DNA of 63,383 bases from an uncultured Pirellulaceae bacterium (GCA_905480545.1 CAJQQR010000024.1:1-63383); one strand, 5' to 3'; shown: positions 26,994-37,010, counted from the first letter of the stretch. Notes: generated from the letters alone by a model not told the origin. Numbers and translations are program-made.

Positions 26994-29900
26994 TTGAAAG
27001 CCTCCGTGCGTTTAATTCAGCGGACCACACTGTCAGTGGTCTCAGGTCTTCTGGCCGTTGGTGCAATCGGGCAACTTTCTGCAGCCCCTGTTTCACCGGC
27101 ATTTTTAACACAGACGACATCGGGGGGTGGTTTTGTTCCTCCTTCGGCGCCGCCTACAAACAACTCAGGATCACAGCCGTCACCGGCGGCTTCCAAAGGA
27201 TCTTTCGATCCAGCGAAAAGTTCTGGGTTTAATCCGTCAACAACCTCTGTCCAGCAAACCGCTCAAGGCCAAAATGCTCCGGAACCTAAGGACGGCACCT
27301 CGGTCGCTCCACAGGCTTCTGAAAAGGATGCTCGAAAAGCGTACTTGCGAGACGCTCGCCGAAGCCTTGCAGTTGGTGATTTGAAAAAGACAGAATTGAT
27401 TCTGTCCGCGCTCCAAGGCATGGATGGCAAGTATCTTCCAAACGAAGATTCGCCAGCCAATGTTGAAGCATTGGTCAATCAAGTCAAAGTCACCGCGACT
27501 CGCAAAGCCTCGCTTCCGAAAGACGTTTACGATCGAAGTCGATCGCAATTGTTAATCGTTCAAGCGGATGGTTTGCTTCAGTATGGTGAAGTCGAGCTTG
27601 CTGAGAAATTGGCCACCGAGGCCAAGTCACTGAAGGTCAACTTGCTTCCTACCGAAGTCACACCAGACCAGATTTTGGCGCGTGCCGCTCAAATGCGGGG
27701 GCAAACTCCTTCAGCACAAGTCGCATCAAAACGTGATACCGTGTTGAACTTGACTGCACGTGCCCAGTTGGCACTGGATCAAGGCAACACCAATCAGGCA
27801 ACACTTTTGCTGACTCAAGCCAAGCAAATTGATGTACCGGAATCTGCGTTTAAACCGCAGGATCTGCGTCCATGGCAAGTTGAAGCAAAAATGGGCAATT
27901 CGGCGAACGCTGGAGTTGTTCAGACCAATGGCAACGGTATTGGTCCAGGTCGCGCTTCGCAAGCAATTGCTCAGGAAATCGAAACGAGTGAAGGACGTGC
28001 GATTTTCAAGAAGGCAATGGCTGATCTTGAGCAGAACAATCGAACTTCAGCTCTTGCCGGATTCAAGCAGGCTTGGAATTATCAAGACGAATTGACACCA
28101 CAAGAGAAAGAGGAAATGAAGGCTGCAATTGATCAACTTTCACCAGTTGAACAATTGCAAGATTCGCCGAATCGTCTGACCCTTGATTCAATTGAGCAAG
28201 AGCAACAGATTATTTATCAGCGAATGTCGAATGAGGTCTTTCGGGAACAACAAGTCGCTGAGCGTCTCAACACACAGAAAAATCCTCGCGCCGCATTGAC
28301 TCATCTTGAGTCTCTACGATCGCGGGTTCAGGGTTCTCAACTTACAGAGGATCTGAAACGAAAGCTGATCACGATTGTTGATCGTCGAATCAAGAGTCAG
28401 CAATCCTTTATCGAAAGTAACATGTCAGACATTCAAAACGCTGAAACGAATGCGTCGCGAATGGCAGAGGTGAATAATCGTCGTAATGAACGTGTCGAAA
28501 CAGGGCTTCAGATTCAGGCCTTGGTTGAAGAGTTTAACAAGTTGATGGATCAACAGCGTTTCAGTGAAGCGGAAATGATTGCACGACAAGCCAATGAACT
28601 GGCTCCTGAGACGGATATTGTTCAAGCGCTTGTCTGGAAGTCAAAGTTTGCGACACGAATGAACAAACTGCAGCGAATCCAGAATGCGAAAGAAATTGGA
28701 TTTCAGGACAGCATGGCCGGCGTACTTAATTCAAGTGCTCCAATGTTTGAAGCGGATGAAAATCCTCTTCAATTTGGCGATGCGGAGTCTTGGCGAGAAA
28801 TGTCTCAAATCCGACTCGAGCAAATGCAGAATGCAGCAGGGCAATCGCTTCAAGACCTTGCCATTCGTAACATGCTACGAAACCGGAAAATCGATGCTCG
28901 ATTCAATGACAAACCGTTGATGGAAGTCCTCGAATTGATGGGTGAACAAGCTGGTGTCAACTTCAACTACGACACACAGGCTTTGGCCGATGCGGGAGCA
29001 TCAAAGGAATCTCCTGTGACGCTTAACCTTCGTGAGCCGATTTCGATGGAATCAGCCCTCAATAACTTGCTTCGTGATTTCAACTTGACGTACACCGTTA
29101 AGGATGAGGTCGTGTTGATCACGACTCCGCAACGCAAGTCACAGGATGTTTATCCACAAACGTACTATGTGGCTGACCTTGTGATTCCAATTCCGAACTT
29201 TGTTTCGAATCCTGCAATGGGACCTGTTTCAGGTGTCTACAATCCCAACGGTTTGGGTGGATATGCAAATGCAAATGCGAACAAGGTGATCAATCCAAGC
29301 CAGGTTGCAGCTAACGGTGCACCGCAAGGCAGCATCAATCCAATCGCCATGTCCCAGCAATTGGGTCTACCAGGTGGTGGAATTCCTGCAGCCGGTGGCG
29401 GATTGAATCCAGGGAGCGGGCAAGCAGGCGGCGGCGGCTTCGGCGGCGGTGGTATGCCTGGTGCTGGCGGTGGTGCGGCAATTGCCGACTTCGATCCATT
29501 AATTGAATTGATTCAAAACACCATCGATCCTCAAAGTTGGTTGGATACGAACGGTGGTCCGGGCACTATTAACGAATTCCGTGCGAATCTAAGTTTGGTC
29601 ATTAGTCAGACTTTAGAGAACCACGAGCGAATTCAAGACTTGCTCGAATCGCTTCGACGCCTGCAAGACTTGCAGATCACGATTGAAGTACGGTTCATTA
29701 CCTTGCAGGATGACTTCTTCGAGCGAATCGGAATCGACTTCGATTTCGATGTTGAAGATTCATCCGGGTTGCCTCAGCCATTGACCAACATTCCAGATCA
29801 AGTTTCTGGAACGCGAATTTTTGGACGCGATGCAATTGGACAAGCAACACAAGACTTGGATCTGTCATTTACTCAGGATAGTTTCACTTCTGCTGTCCCT

Positions 29901-30641
29901 ACATTCGGTGGATTTGATGTCAATACGGCAGCAAACTTCGGTTTTGCGATCTTGTCTGATATCGAGGTTTTCTTCCTGATTCAGGCGTCTAAGGGTGACA
30001 CTCGAAGTAATGTTATGCAGGCTCCCAAGGTCACGCTTTTCAACGGTCAAACCGCAAGCATCAACGATCAATCGTTGAATCCGTTTGTGACCAGTGTTGA
30101 ACCGGTTGTTGGTGACTTTGCTGCTGCTCAACGTCCTATCATTACGCTTCTCGCGGAAGGCACTTCGCTTTCGGTTAACGCAGTTGCATCCGATGATCGT
30201 CGATTCATTCGAATGACATTGACTCCGTTCTTTTCACAGATTGGAGCCGTCGATGAGTTTACTTTCGAGGGTTCGACAACCACGACGACAGGTACAGGAG
30301 CGGCCGATCCGACCAATCCAGCGAACCTGTTGAATAATGACGCGTCAATTACGACAACCGGCACAACGGTTCAGTTGCCAGTCTTTGCTTTCACGACAGT
30401 CAATACGACGGTTAGTGTTCCAGATGGCGGTACTGTTCTGCTGGGCGGTATCAAGCGACTTAGCGAAGGACGAAACGAGAGGGGTGTTCCATTCCTGAGT
30501 AACGTTCCTTACGTGAGCCGACTGTTCAAAAACGTTGGTATTGGTCGCGAATCAGAAAGTTTGATGATGATGGTGACACCGCGAATTATCATTCAAGACG
30601 AAGAAGAGATTCGTCAAGTTGGTAATCCAGGTGGGAACTAG
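26994..30641 (+). CDS. Large secretin (type II/III secretion GspD-like) protein
   Basis: A 1215-residue outer-membrane secretin. A signal peptide (VVSGLLAVGAIGQLSAAP) comes first. A long helical, Gln/Glu-rich region with TPR-like repeats follows (about 100-600). Next is an STN/secretin-N-like domain (DKPLMEVLELMGEQAGVNFN to TYTVKDEVVLITT, about residues 635-705), then a Gly-rich linker (about 800-825). The secretin domain ends with VPDGGTVLLGGIKRL, GVPFLSNVPYVSRLFKN and MMMVTPRIIIQDEEE. The start is TTG with a strong SD (AAGGAG) six bases upstream. It is about twice the usual secretin length because of the N-terminal helical region. The cargo is unknown. Confidence 0.9.
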   Translation: MKASVRLIQRTTLSVVSGLLAVGAIGQLSAAPVSPAFLTQTTSGGGFVPPSAPPTNNSGSQPSPAASKGSFDPAKSSGFNPSTTSVQQTAQGQNAPEPKDGTSVAPQASEKDARKAYLRDARRSLAVGDLKKTELILSALQGMDGKYLPNEDSPANVEALVNQVKVTATRKASLPKDVYDRSRSQLLIVQADGLLQYGEVELAEKLATEAKSLKVNLLPTEVTPDQILARAAQMRGQTPSAQVASKRDTVLNLTARAQLALDQGNTNQATLLLTQAKQIDVPESAFKPQDLRPWQVEAKMGNSANAGVVQTNGNGIGPGRASQAIAQEIETSEGRAIFKKAMADLEQNNRTSALAGFKQAWNYQDELTPQEKEEMKAAIDQLSPVEQLQDSPNRLTLDSIEQEQQIIYQRMSNEVFREQQVAERLNTQKNPRAALTHLESLRSRVQGSQLTEDLKRKLITIVDRRIKSQQSFIESNMSDIQNAETNASRMAEVNNRRNERVETGLQIQALVEEFNKLMDQQRFSEAEMIARQANELAPETDIVQALVWKSKFATRMNKLQRIQNAKEIGFQDSMAGVLNSSAPMFEADENPLQFGDAESWREMSQIRLEQMQNAAGQSLQDLAIRNMLRNRKIDARFNDKPLMEVLELMGEQAGVNFNYDTQALADAGASKESPVTLNLREPISMESALNNLLRDFNLTYTVKDEVVLITTPQRKSQDVYPQTYYVADLVIPIPNFVSNPAMGPVSGVYNPNGLGGYANANANKVINPSQVAANGAPQGSINPIAMSQQLGLPGGGIPAAGGGLNPGSGQAGGGGFGGGGMPGAGGGAAIADFDPLIELIQNTIDPQSWLDTNGGPGTINEFRANLSLVISQTLENHERIQDLLESLRRLQDLQITIEVRFITLQDDFFERIGIDFDFDVEDSSGLPQPLTNIPDQVSGTRIFGRDAIGQATQDLDLSFTQDSFTSAVPTFGGFDVNTAANFGFAILSDIEVFFLIQASKGDTRSNVMQAPKVTLFNGQTASINDQSLNPFVTSVEPVVGDFAAAQRPIITLLAEGTSLSVNAVASDDRRFIRMTLTPFFSQIGAVDEFTFEGSTTTTTGTGAADPTNPANLLNNDASITTTGTTVQLPVFAFTTVNTTVSVPDGGTVLLGGIKRLSEGRNERGVPFLSNVPYVSRLFKNVGIGRESESLMMMVTPRIIIQDEEEIRQVGNPGGN

Positions 30642-30718
30642 CATAAGCCCATCGGGGAAATTAGCCTGGCTTTGACGAGGAGCCAAGTGAAGTTTTTCCC
30701 AATCTAATTTCCGGTATA

Positions 30719-30753
30719 CCGCTGGACCGAATCTTCGGTCCAGCGGTTTTTTT
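30719..30753 (+). terminator. Rho-independent terminator of the secretin gene
   Basis: A perfect 12-bp stem CCGCTGGACCGA/TCGGTCCAGCGG with loop ATCT, followed by seven T. It lies 77 bases after the stop codon. Confidence 0.95.
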
Positions 30754-30803
30754 GTTGCATGAGAGAAAAGCTGCCGGAACAACTCACGGAATTTTTCGAA
30801 GAC

Positions 30804-31364
30804 CTATGCGGTGCGATGCTTTTCAAGCAACCATGCCAATAGTTTGGCCGTATTCCATGCATCATCAACGCCGCGATGCAATGGTCCGTCTAACTCCCAG
30901 CCTAAACGCTCGAAAGCGACATCCAATTCCAACTCGCGATCCAGGCCCAACGCCAGCGAGAAGAGATTCTTGATGTTCAAATGTGTCGGTCCAAAAGGAA
31001 ACCGCAAATTGTAGTCGCTGCAATTTCTTTCAAATTGTTTTCTGTCATAGTCACCCCAACTGGCCATTAGACATTGACGCGACTCGTATTCTTTTTCCAG
31101 TACCGCACAGGCGTTTGAAAGTGGCTTGGCAAGCTCGACCATCTCCGGCGTAATCGACGTTAGCCCTGTGCAGAATTCATTGATATGCGACTTCATCGGC
31201 TTGACCATGATTGCGCGCTTTTCACCCCGTTTCAAAGTTTTCGAGTCTAGGACGCACAGACCAACTTCAATGATTTCGCTGACCTGTCCTCGTGGCGCAT
31301 ATCCCCCGTCCCAGCATGTCGACTCAATATCGATGACAAGTATTTTTGACAGTGATCTTGCCAT
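30804..31364 (-). CDS. DEDDh-type 3'-5' exonuclease (ERI1/KapD-like)
   Basis: A 186-residue protein that is nearly all exonuclease domain: ExoI DIESTCWDGG (residues 11-20), ExoII in the central part (MASWGDYDRKQFERN, with SWGDYD as in ERI1/KapD), and ExoIII HRGVDDAWNTAKL (about residue 164, His and Asp). The ERI1-like subfamily acts on RNA or DNA 3' ends; the cellular target here is unknown. It is followed upstream (47 bases) by the HemQ-like gene on the same strand. Confidence 0.85.
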   Translation of the reverse strand: MARSLSKILVIDIESTCWDGGYAPRGQVSEIIEVGLCVLDSKTLKRGEKRAIMVKPMKSHINEFCTGLTSITPEMVELAKPLSNACAVLEKEYESRQCLMASWGDYDRKQFERNCSDYNLRFPFGPTHLNIKNLFSLALGLDRELELDVAFERLGWELDGPLHRGVDDAWNTAKLLAWLLEKHRTA

Positions 31365-31411
31365 GAATTCCCTACTTGATTTGGTTATGCGTTTTTTTCG
31401 AGCTCACTTCT

Positions 31412-32254
31412 TTACACCCGACAATGGTTGAGCATTTCTTCGGCCGTGCAGACATAGCTGGTGTAAAACGGGCCGAATTCCGCATATCGTGCGCTCGCCT
31501 CATCGAAACGCATATCATAAACGATATTGGTGAGGTACTCTGGGTTTCTCGCCCAAAGCGTCACGCCCCATTCCCAGTCCTCAAGTCCACAGCCAACGGT
31601 AATCAACTGTGTTACGCGTCCCATGAATTTGATCCCGCTGCGTGCATGCTCGGACATCATTGCGTTTCGTTTGGAGAATGGCTCAAGGAACCAGTTTTCA
31701 CCCACTTCACGCTTCTTGTTCATTGGGTAAAAGCAAGTCGCAGGCCAATCAGGAAAATCTGGTGTCAGTCGCTGCTTGTTCATCGCCGGGAGTCGCCCCG
31801 AATACGCTTTGATTTTGGCTTCGTAAGAAGGAGACCCCAATGTCTCGCCTTCGCGTAAAATCCGTTGGGCGTATTGCTCAACGGTTGGAACGTACTCCGA
31901 AATGTCGGAAATCGAAACGAACGAATAAGTTGGAATGATCGCGCTTCCCAACTCAGATGCCATGATTTTTTGGTGGACGAGATCCACCGTGAGTGGATTT
32001 GGGTCCATAATCATGAGCGAAAAATCAGCCTTGTGTCCGCTGACGATACTGGTTTGCAATCGCTGCGGGCCGCCTTGGTCAGAATTACCCAATATCCGAG
32101 TTAACGTTCCTTTTCCCGCAACGAGCAATTGTGGGTCCAATGTCGCCAATTTCGCGCGATCGAACGCGTAGTAGTAATGCGTGCAGTGCCACCCTTGAGT
32201 CGGTTCAAGTGATGCGGGGACCGCGTTTTCGGTCATGGAAGGTCGTTGGTTCAT
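31412..32254 (-). CDS. HemQ-like coproheme decarboxylase / chlorite dismutase-family protein
   Basis: A 280-residue protein of the chlorite dismutase superfamily. It shows CTHYYYAFDRAKL, DPNPLTVDLVHQKI, YPMNKKREVGENWFLEPF, the proximal-His region MMSEHARSGIKFMGRVTQLI and CGLEDWEWGVTLWARNPEYL followed by RYAEFGPFY. This is the pattern of ChdC (HemQ), the last step of coproporphyrin-dependent haem synthesis (coproheme to haem b). True chlorite dismutase is less likely, since the YPMNKKR and EWGVTLWA segments are HemQ-like. It is located between an exonuclease and an alpha/beta hydrolase on the same strand. Confidence 0.88.
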   Translation of the reverse strand: MNQRPSMTENAVPASLEPTQGWHCTHYYYAFDRAKLATLDPQLLVAGKGTLTRILGNSDQGGPQRLQTSIVSGHKADFSLMIMDPNPLTVDLVHQKIMASELGSAIIPTYSFVSISDISEYVPTVEQYAQRILREGETLGSPSYEAKIKAYSGRLPAMNKQRLTPDFPDWPATCFYPMNKKREVGENWFLEPFSKRNAMMSEHARSGIKFMGRVTQLITVGCGLEDWEWGVTLWARNPEYLTNIVYDMRFDEASARYAEFGPFYTSYVCTAEEMLNHCRV

Positions 32255-32390
32255 GTGTCGCGGATGCCTTGATTCTTGCGCAGAGTTTTTACGCGTTTAT
32301 TTCTGAAATGGATTCTTGCAGGCAAGTAAGACAGATGTTCCGAGCAGTCAGTTGATGGCTGCGTCTTTACGCGCACCATGAGCAGTATCA

Positions 32391-32419
32391 ACACGAACGC
32401 AAGCCAATGCGTGTCGTGT
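32391..32419. repeat. Intergenic inverted repeat
   Basis: A 10-bp stem ACACGAACGC against GCGT-G-TCGTGT with one bulged base and an 8-base loop. It lies between the alpha/beta hydrolase and HemQ-like genes. There is no U-tract, so I do not call it a terminator. Confidence 0.45.
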
Positions 32420-32547
32420 TAGTGACTCAACTGGCTGAGCTTCATTTGACGATCCAGTCAACGATATCCGTTCAAATGCCAATCTTCATCTTACATGCTT
32501 TGGATGAAAGACGCATTGGGTGCGTTTGAGTATCTCGCGGATTGCTA

Positions 32548-33402
32548 TTACGGAGTCAGAAGAAAAGCCGTTACTGCTGAAAAAACCTCTTGGCTCTTCG
32601 TCCAATGAAGCTGATGTGAACCGCCGTTTATCATGACGTGAAAAAGATTCGGCTTGAGGCCTTTCATCGCCTGAACATCAGCGTCGAGCAGCATTCCCCC
32701 AAAGGCCGGATCGCCTTGCAGCAAGAGAGCCGGACAATCGATATTGCTGGTCACGCTCAAAAAGTCATAGCCCTCGAGCCACGTTCCGTCCACGATCGGA
32801 TCAAGCACTTGTGGATCTATCTTGGCCAGGCACTTTGCAGCAAACAATATCGCCGCTTCGTCTCGAGTGTCACCAGCGCGTTGTGTTGCGCCGGTCTGTG
32901 GATCAGTGATAATCAAATTGGCAAGCGCCGGCGCGATTTCCTCTGGTTCGCTGTATTTGACGACGACGTCTCGAATACCATGAAAGTAGCTGTAGAGTGG
33001 CGTTTGTTTGAGGCGTTTCCCCATTGTTTCGAATGGTGGATCCTCCATGACGATTCCGCTCACTTTTTCACCTAATTCCGCCGCAACGCCAGCGACAACC
33101 ATCCCGCCTAATGAATGACCGTAAAGGATCACAGGCTCATCAAATTGGTTGTCAACGAATTGGGCGATATCGCCAACATAATCCACGACTCTATAATGTC
33201 CCTCGGCATGTTCTGACTGACCATGGCCACGTTGGTCAATCGCAAGGCACTGCCAGTCGTATCCGAAATACGGAAACAACGGTCTGAAGTCTTGCCAGCA
33301 TCGCAGCACGCCATGAACGAAAATCATCGGCGGACCGTTCTCTTGTCCTGCAAATACATTGAGGGCAAGATTGCCCAAGGGCGTTCCGTCAGTGGTTACC
33401 AT
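32548..33402 (-). CDS. Alpha/beta hydrolase
   Basis: A 284-residue alpha/beta-hydrolase fold protein. It has an oxyanion-hole HGVLRCWQDF segment (residues 30-39), IDQRGHGQSEH, nucleophile elbow GHSLGGM (Ser about residue 97), and a catalytic-His region near the C-terminus (GGSHQLHWTK). There is no signal peptide. The substrate is unknown. It is divergent from sixA, with about 80 bases between. Confidence 0.9.
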   Translation of the reverse strand: MVTTDGTPLGNLALNVFAGQENGPPMIFVHGVLRCWQDFRPLFPYFGYDWQCLAIDQRGHGQSEHAEGHYRVVDYVGDIAQFVDNQFDEPVILYGHSLGGMVVAGVAAELGEKVSGIVMEDPPFETMGKRLKQTPLYSYFHGIRDVVVKYSEPEEIAPALANLIITDPQTGATQRAGDTRDEAAILFAAKCLAKIDPQVLDPIVDGTWLEGYDFLSVTSNIDCPALLLQGDPAFGGMLLDADVQAMKGLKPNLFHVMINGGSHQLHWTKSQEVFSAVTAFLLTP

Positions 33403-33486
33403 GAATCGTGTTCGTTCGTCGAAAAAGTTAGAATCGTCTATTCGCTGATCACCATATCAGCTTGAGTCATTCCGTTAAAGTTGAAA

Positions 33487-33978
33487 ATGCCGAAAACCTT
33501 ACTTCTGATGCGTCACGCAAAATCCAGCTGGAAAACGGAAGCGATGTCCGACCATGAACGGCCGCTGAATCGGCGTGGACGCCGTGCTGCGAATCAGATG
33601 GCTGATTTCCTGCAAAATCGCAATCTCATTCCGTCGATTGTCTTGTCGTCGACGGCGGTACGAGCAGAAATGACGAGCCGTTTGCTTCTGGAAAAATGGA
33701 GTAATGATGTCGAATTGACATTATTTGATTCGCTGTACCACGCTCCACCCGATGCCTACCTGGACGCGATTGCGGCATGCATCCCAACGCGTCAAATCGT
33801 CATGTGTGTCGGGCATAATCCAGGCATGGAAGAATTGGTGCTGATGTTAAGCGGCAAGCACGAATTTATGTCGACCGCAGCCATCGCTATGTTTACGACA
33901 ACCGGGGAGTGGGACCGGATCGATCGCAACCACTGCGAACTGCTGGATGTTTTTCGTCCCAAGGAAATCGATACCTAA
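33487..33978 (+). CDS. sixA: SixA-type histidine phosphatase
   Basis: A 163-residue protein of the histidine phosphatase superfamily. It has the RHG-type motif LLLMRHAKSSW (catalytic His about residue 10), DHERPLNRRGRRAANQMAD, the acid/base region VLSSTAVRAEMTSRLL, and the second His in VGHNPGMEELV. This is the SixA layout, which dephosphorylates phosphohistidine on HPt domains or nucleotide-type substrates. The frame also allows a TTG start at 33481, six bases earlier. Confidence 0.88.
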   Translation: MPKTLLLMRHAKSSWKTEAMSDHERPLNRRGRRAANQMADFLQNRNLIPSIVLSSTAVRAEMTSRLLLEKWSNDVELTLFDSLYHAPPDAYLDAIAACIPTRQIVMCVGHNPGMEELVLMLSGKHEFMSTAAIAMFTTTGEWDRIDRNHCELLDVFRPKEIDT

Positions 33979-34094
33979 AGTTTCCCGCTCCTGCAATCGC
34001 CAAAAAAACAGCCCAGTCGAATAGAATAACCGGACTTCAGTGTTGCCGAGGAAGTGTCCGGACTGGAATTGATCGAGTCCTTACAACCAGTTTT

Positions 34095-35570
34095 TTAAAC
34101 CGGTTCGACCTCGTTTTTGCTGCCTTCAATTGCCGCCAGTTTTTGTGCGTTTCCAACAATTCCGCCCGCATACTCGACGTCGTCAATTCGCTCGATCACT
34201 CGGTACTTCCTTCGATAGTCGTGCTCAATGAATTCAACGAACTTGATTTCGTAATGCATTTGATCCCCCATTTTCTCGATGAGGGATTTTTTCGCAGCGT
34301 CGCGAATCAGTTCCTCTTGGGAGGCATCTTTGACGATAAACTGCACCTCCATGTTGGTCTGGCCACGCTCGAAGACTTTGATTTCCAATATGTTGTTATT
34401 GCAAATCGCATTCAGTTCGTTAACAAGATTGTTGAAGAAGGACGGGTAAAATCGTTCACCAGAATGTGAGAGGATATAATTCGAATCTTTGCCTTCGATG
34501 TTGCTGATAACGTACATTTCTTTTCCGTCATCATCCTTGCGGAACTCAACGTGAGCGATGTCTTTCATCTTGTATCGAATAAAGGGAAAGTCGGTGAGTC
34601 CGAGACGTGTGATAATCATCTCCGGTTTTCCGTTTTCATTCGGAGCTGTTTCGACATACGCAACGTTGGCAAAAACTTCTAATCCGTTTTTGGTTTCATG
34701 AGCAAGTTCACCCAATTCAACTGAGCCATAAGAATCTTCAACAACGCTTCCAGTAAATACGTCCTGAATGTTTTTCTTTTGGCAATCAAAAAAAGTTTCA
34801 CCACTGACATTTAATAATTCGGGATGATGTTCCAGCGGCAGATTGTATTTCCGAATGGTGTGGGCCACCATGTTGAGCGGTGAGGGAAAGATTAACAGCA
34901 TCTTCGGCTTGAATCGATTGATCTCGTGAACCAGTTCGGTGACCGATTCTCTGTCAATTCGATCGAACAGTTGATATCGGAATCCGCAGTACTTGTCGTA
35001 CTTGTTGAATTTCGCCATGTCGTCAATGTTGTAGGTATTCTTCGGATAAAAGACCAAAATTTTATCGCCAGGTCGCCAGCCCATTCGGTACCAGCACTTG
35101 AAGAATGTAAACAGCATCGAGAACATGTGATGCTTCGTCATGTGGATGATTAGTGGTAGTGACGTCGAACCACCGGTCGCCATCGGCATCAGGAATTTGC
35201 CGTTTCGTAATCGTTTCAACGAATCGACAGGTTTCCCGGCAAACTGCAGCTCCATTTCTTTAACGTCGTTTTCACCGTATCCGTTCAATAGGTCGATTCC
35301 GCCCTCGGCATAATCCTCTTTGGAAAAGGCGGGCAACTTGCCGTATGCGGCAAAAAAAGTCTCGTCATCGACGCCATGATTTTCAGACAAAAACTGCGTG
35401 AACTTCCCGCGAAAAAAGTCATTGTTTTCGTTCGCGTTTGTCAGCAAATCAGCCAAGTCTTTACGGATTTTTGGCTTGATGTCGTGTAGGCGATCTTGCT
35501 CGACAACTTCGTTGTAAAGCTTCTTCACTCCCATAAAACGAAAGGCCAATTGCGTTAGAAATCTTCGCAT
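34095..35570 (-). CDS. PaaK/CapK-like adenylate-forming ligase
   Basis: From the ATG at 35570, 491 residues of the phenylacetate-CoA ligase / CapK superfamily. It has the P-loop-like MPMATGGSTSLPLIIHMTKH, the ILVFYPKNTYN segment, the A5-like VEDSYGSVELGELAHETKNG, the PFIRYKMKDIAHVEF segment and a C-terminal lid domain. Such enzymes activate a carboxylate as adenylate. In planctomycetes and surface-polymer clusters, CapK relatives are of unknown substrate. The frame is open to 35699, but the sequence before 35570 does not look family-like. Confidence 0.82.
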   Translation of the reverse strand: MRRFLTQLAFRFMGVKKLYNEVVEQDRLHDIKPKIRKDLADLLTNANENNDFFRGKFTQFLSENHGVDDETFFAAYGKLPAFSKEDYAEGGIDLLNGYGENDVKEMELQFAGKPVDSLKRLRNGKFLMPMATGGSTSLPLIIHMTKHHMFSMLFTFFKCWYRMGWRPGDKILVFYPKNTYNIDDMAKFNKYDKYCGFRYQLFDRIDRESVTELVHEINRFKPKMLLIFPSPLNMVAHTIRKYNLPLEHHPELLNVSGETFFDCQKKNIQDVFTGSVVEDSYGSVELGELAHETKNGLEVFANVAYVETAPNENGKPEMIITRLGLTDFPFIRYKMKDIAHVEFRKDDDGKEMYVISNIEGKDSNYILSHSGERFYPSFFNNLVNELNAICNNNILEIKVFERGQTNMEVQFIVKDASQEELIRDAAKKSLIEKMGDQMHYEIKFVEFIEHDYRRKYRVIERIDDVEYAGGIVGNAQKLAAIEGSKNEVEPV

Positions 35571-35749
35571 CCAAAAGTCCAGTCTGAGTCGAAAAAACAA
35601 AACCCTAGTGTATCCAATTGATTGATTTCCCGCGACGAGGGGAAATCGCCGGAACCTCAATTTTTGCGAGCTATAGCAACCGACACAATTGGTGGTCAAA
35701 ATAGAGTAACTTCAATAAGCAGAATGATCATTTTCAAGAGGAGTTTTTT

Positions 35750-36772
35750 ATGAAAGTCAAGTCTTACAACAGGTTTTTAATTGCTGCGGCATTTGCGGTA
35801 ACAGCATTGTCATTCGGGTCGTTTTTGGGAACAAAGACTGTCTCAGCGGATGATAAGAAAACTACCGCTTTCACCGACCCGACGAAAGCAGGCAAGGACT
35901 TTGAGGTTCAAGGCGAATATTTGGGTAACGGACCTGATGATGCAAAAATCGGTGTTCAAATCATTGCTTTGGGCGGTGGAAAATTCGATTTAGTGGCGTA
36001 CCCCGGCGGATTGCCGGGTGATGGCTGGTCTCGAGGAATGCCAACTATTCAAGCCAAGGGGGAGTGGGCTGGTGATGCCGTCGTCTTCAAGCCCGCTGAT
36101 GAGGAGAATGATGGATCGGGTGAATGGAAAGACGGTGGCTTCACGGTTTACGACGGTGACAATAACACGCTTTTCGAGTTGGCAAAAACGACTCGCAAAA
36201 GCCCCACGCTCGGCGCGCAACCGCCAATTAATGCGGTCGTATTATTTGATGGGTCAACTGCTGATACATTTGAGGGTGGAAAGCTATTTGAAAAAGATCT
36301 GTTGGCGGCTACCAATTGCACCAGTAAAGAAAAATTGGGTGACCACACGCTTCATGTTGAGTTTCGAACGCCGTTTATGCCGGCAGCTCGTGGACAAGGT
36401 CGTGGAAATAGCGGTGTTTACATTCAAAGCCGTTACGAATGTCAGGTTCTCGATAGCTTCGGTCTGGATGGGAAAGACAACGAGTGCGGTGGCATTTACC
36501 AAATCAGTAAACCAGCCGTGAATATGTGCCTTCCGCCGCTTTCATGGCAAACGTACGATATGGAATTCACTGCCGCGAAATTTGAAGACGGTAAAAAAGT
36601 TAAGACTGCACGCGTAACGATCAAGCATAACGGTGTCGTGATTCATGACGACATCGAACTTCCAAAGCAAACACCTGGTTGCAAAAATGAAGGTCCAGAA
36701 ATGCTGGGTGTATTCTTTCAGAATCATGGAAACCCAGTCGCATTTCGAAATGTCTGGGTCGTGAAAAAGTAG
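35750..36772 (+). CDS. Secreted DUF1080 (3-keto-disaccharide hydrolase-like) protein
   Basis: A 340-residue protein with a Sec signal (FLIAAAFAVTALSFGSFLGT). The C-terminal 190 residues are a DUF1080 domain of the concanavalin-like fold: LFDGSTADTFEGGKL, DHTLHVEFRTPFMPAARGQG, RGNSGVYIQSRYECQVLDSF and GPEMLGVFFQNHGNPVAFRN. This family, common in planctomycetes, is linked to breakdown of 3-keto-sugars or polysaccharides. It is preceded by a GAGG SD and followed by a terminator at 36810. Confidence 0.88.
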   Translation: MKVKSYNRFLIAAAFAVTALSFGSFLGTKTVSADDKKTTAFTDPTKAGKDFEVQGEYLGNGPDDAKIGVQIIALGGGKFDLVAYPGGLPGDGWSRGMPTIQAKGEWAGDAVVFKPADEENDGSGEWKDGGFTVYDGDNNTLFELAKTTRKSPTLGAQPPINAVVLFDGSTADTFEGGKLFEKDLLAATNCTSKEKLGDHTLHVEFRTPFMPAARGQGRGNSGVYIQSRYECQVLDSFGLDGKDNECGGIYQISKPAVNMCLPPLSWQTYDMEFTAAKFEDGKKVKTARVTIKHNGVVIHDDIELPKQTPGCKNEGPEMLGVFFQNHGNPVAFRNVWVVKK

Positions 36773-36809
36773 TTGCGTGATAGCGATCACAAAATTTCAT
36801 TAATTATGG

Positions 36810-36841
36810 AACGCGTTCTGATTTTCGGGACGCGTTTTTTA
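36810..36841 (+). terminator. Terminator of the DUF1080 gene
   Basis: A stem AACGCGT (36810-36816) with ACGCGTT (36830-36836), extendable by a wobble pair, followed by a T run. It lies 37 bases after the stop codon. Confidence 0.85.
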
Positions 36842-36906
36842 TTTACCTCATTGCATTCGGTATTCGGCGGTCGGCGCGATTCAGCAGAAGCGACGCAAGT
36901 TAGAGT

Positions 36907-36944
36907 CTTCGAATGTATGAATCTAGGCTTCGAATGTATGAATC
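36907..36944. repeat. 17-bp direct repeat
   Basis: CTTCGAATGTATGAATC occurs at 36907-36923 and again at 36928-36944, spaced by four bases. It lies just beyond the terminator of the small minus-strand unit. Confidence 0.85.
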
Positions 36945-36948
36945 CATG

Positions 36949-36981
36949 AAAAAACCCTCAGTCGCAATTTGCAACTGAGGG
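36949..36981 (-). terminator. Rho-independent terminator of the small structured unit
   Basis: On the minus strand, an 8-bp stem CCCTCAGT/ACTGAGGG encloses an 11-base loop and is followed by six U. It is 29 bases after the stop of the second micro-ORF. Confidence 0.9.
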
Positions 36982-37010
36982 CAAAACTATCTCTGTAAGA
37001 TCTGGTGATC

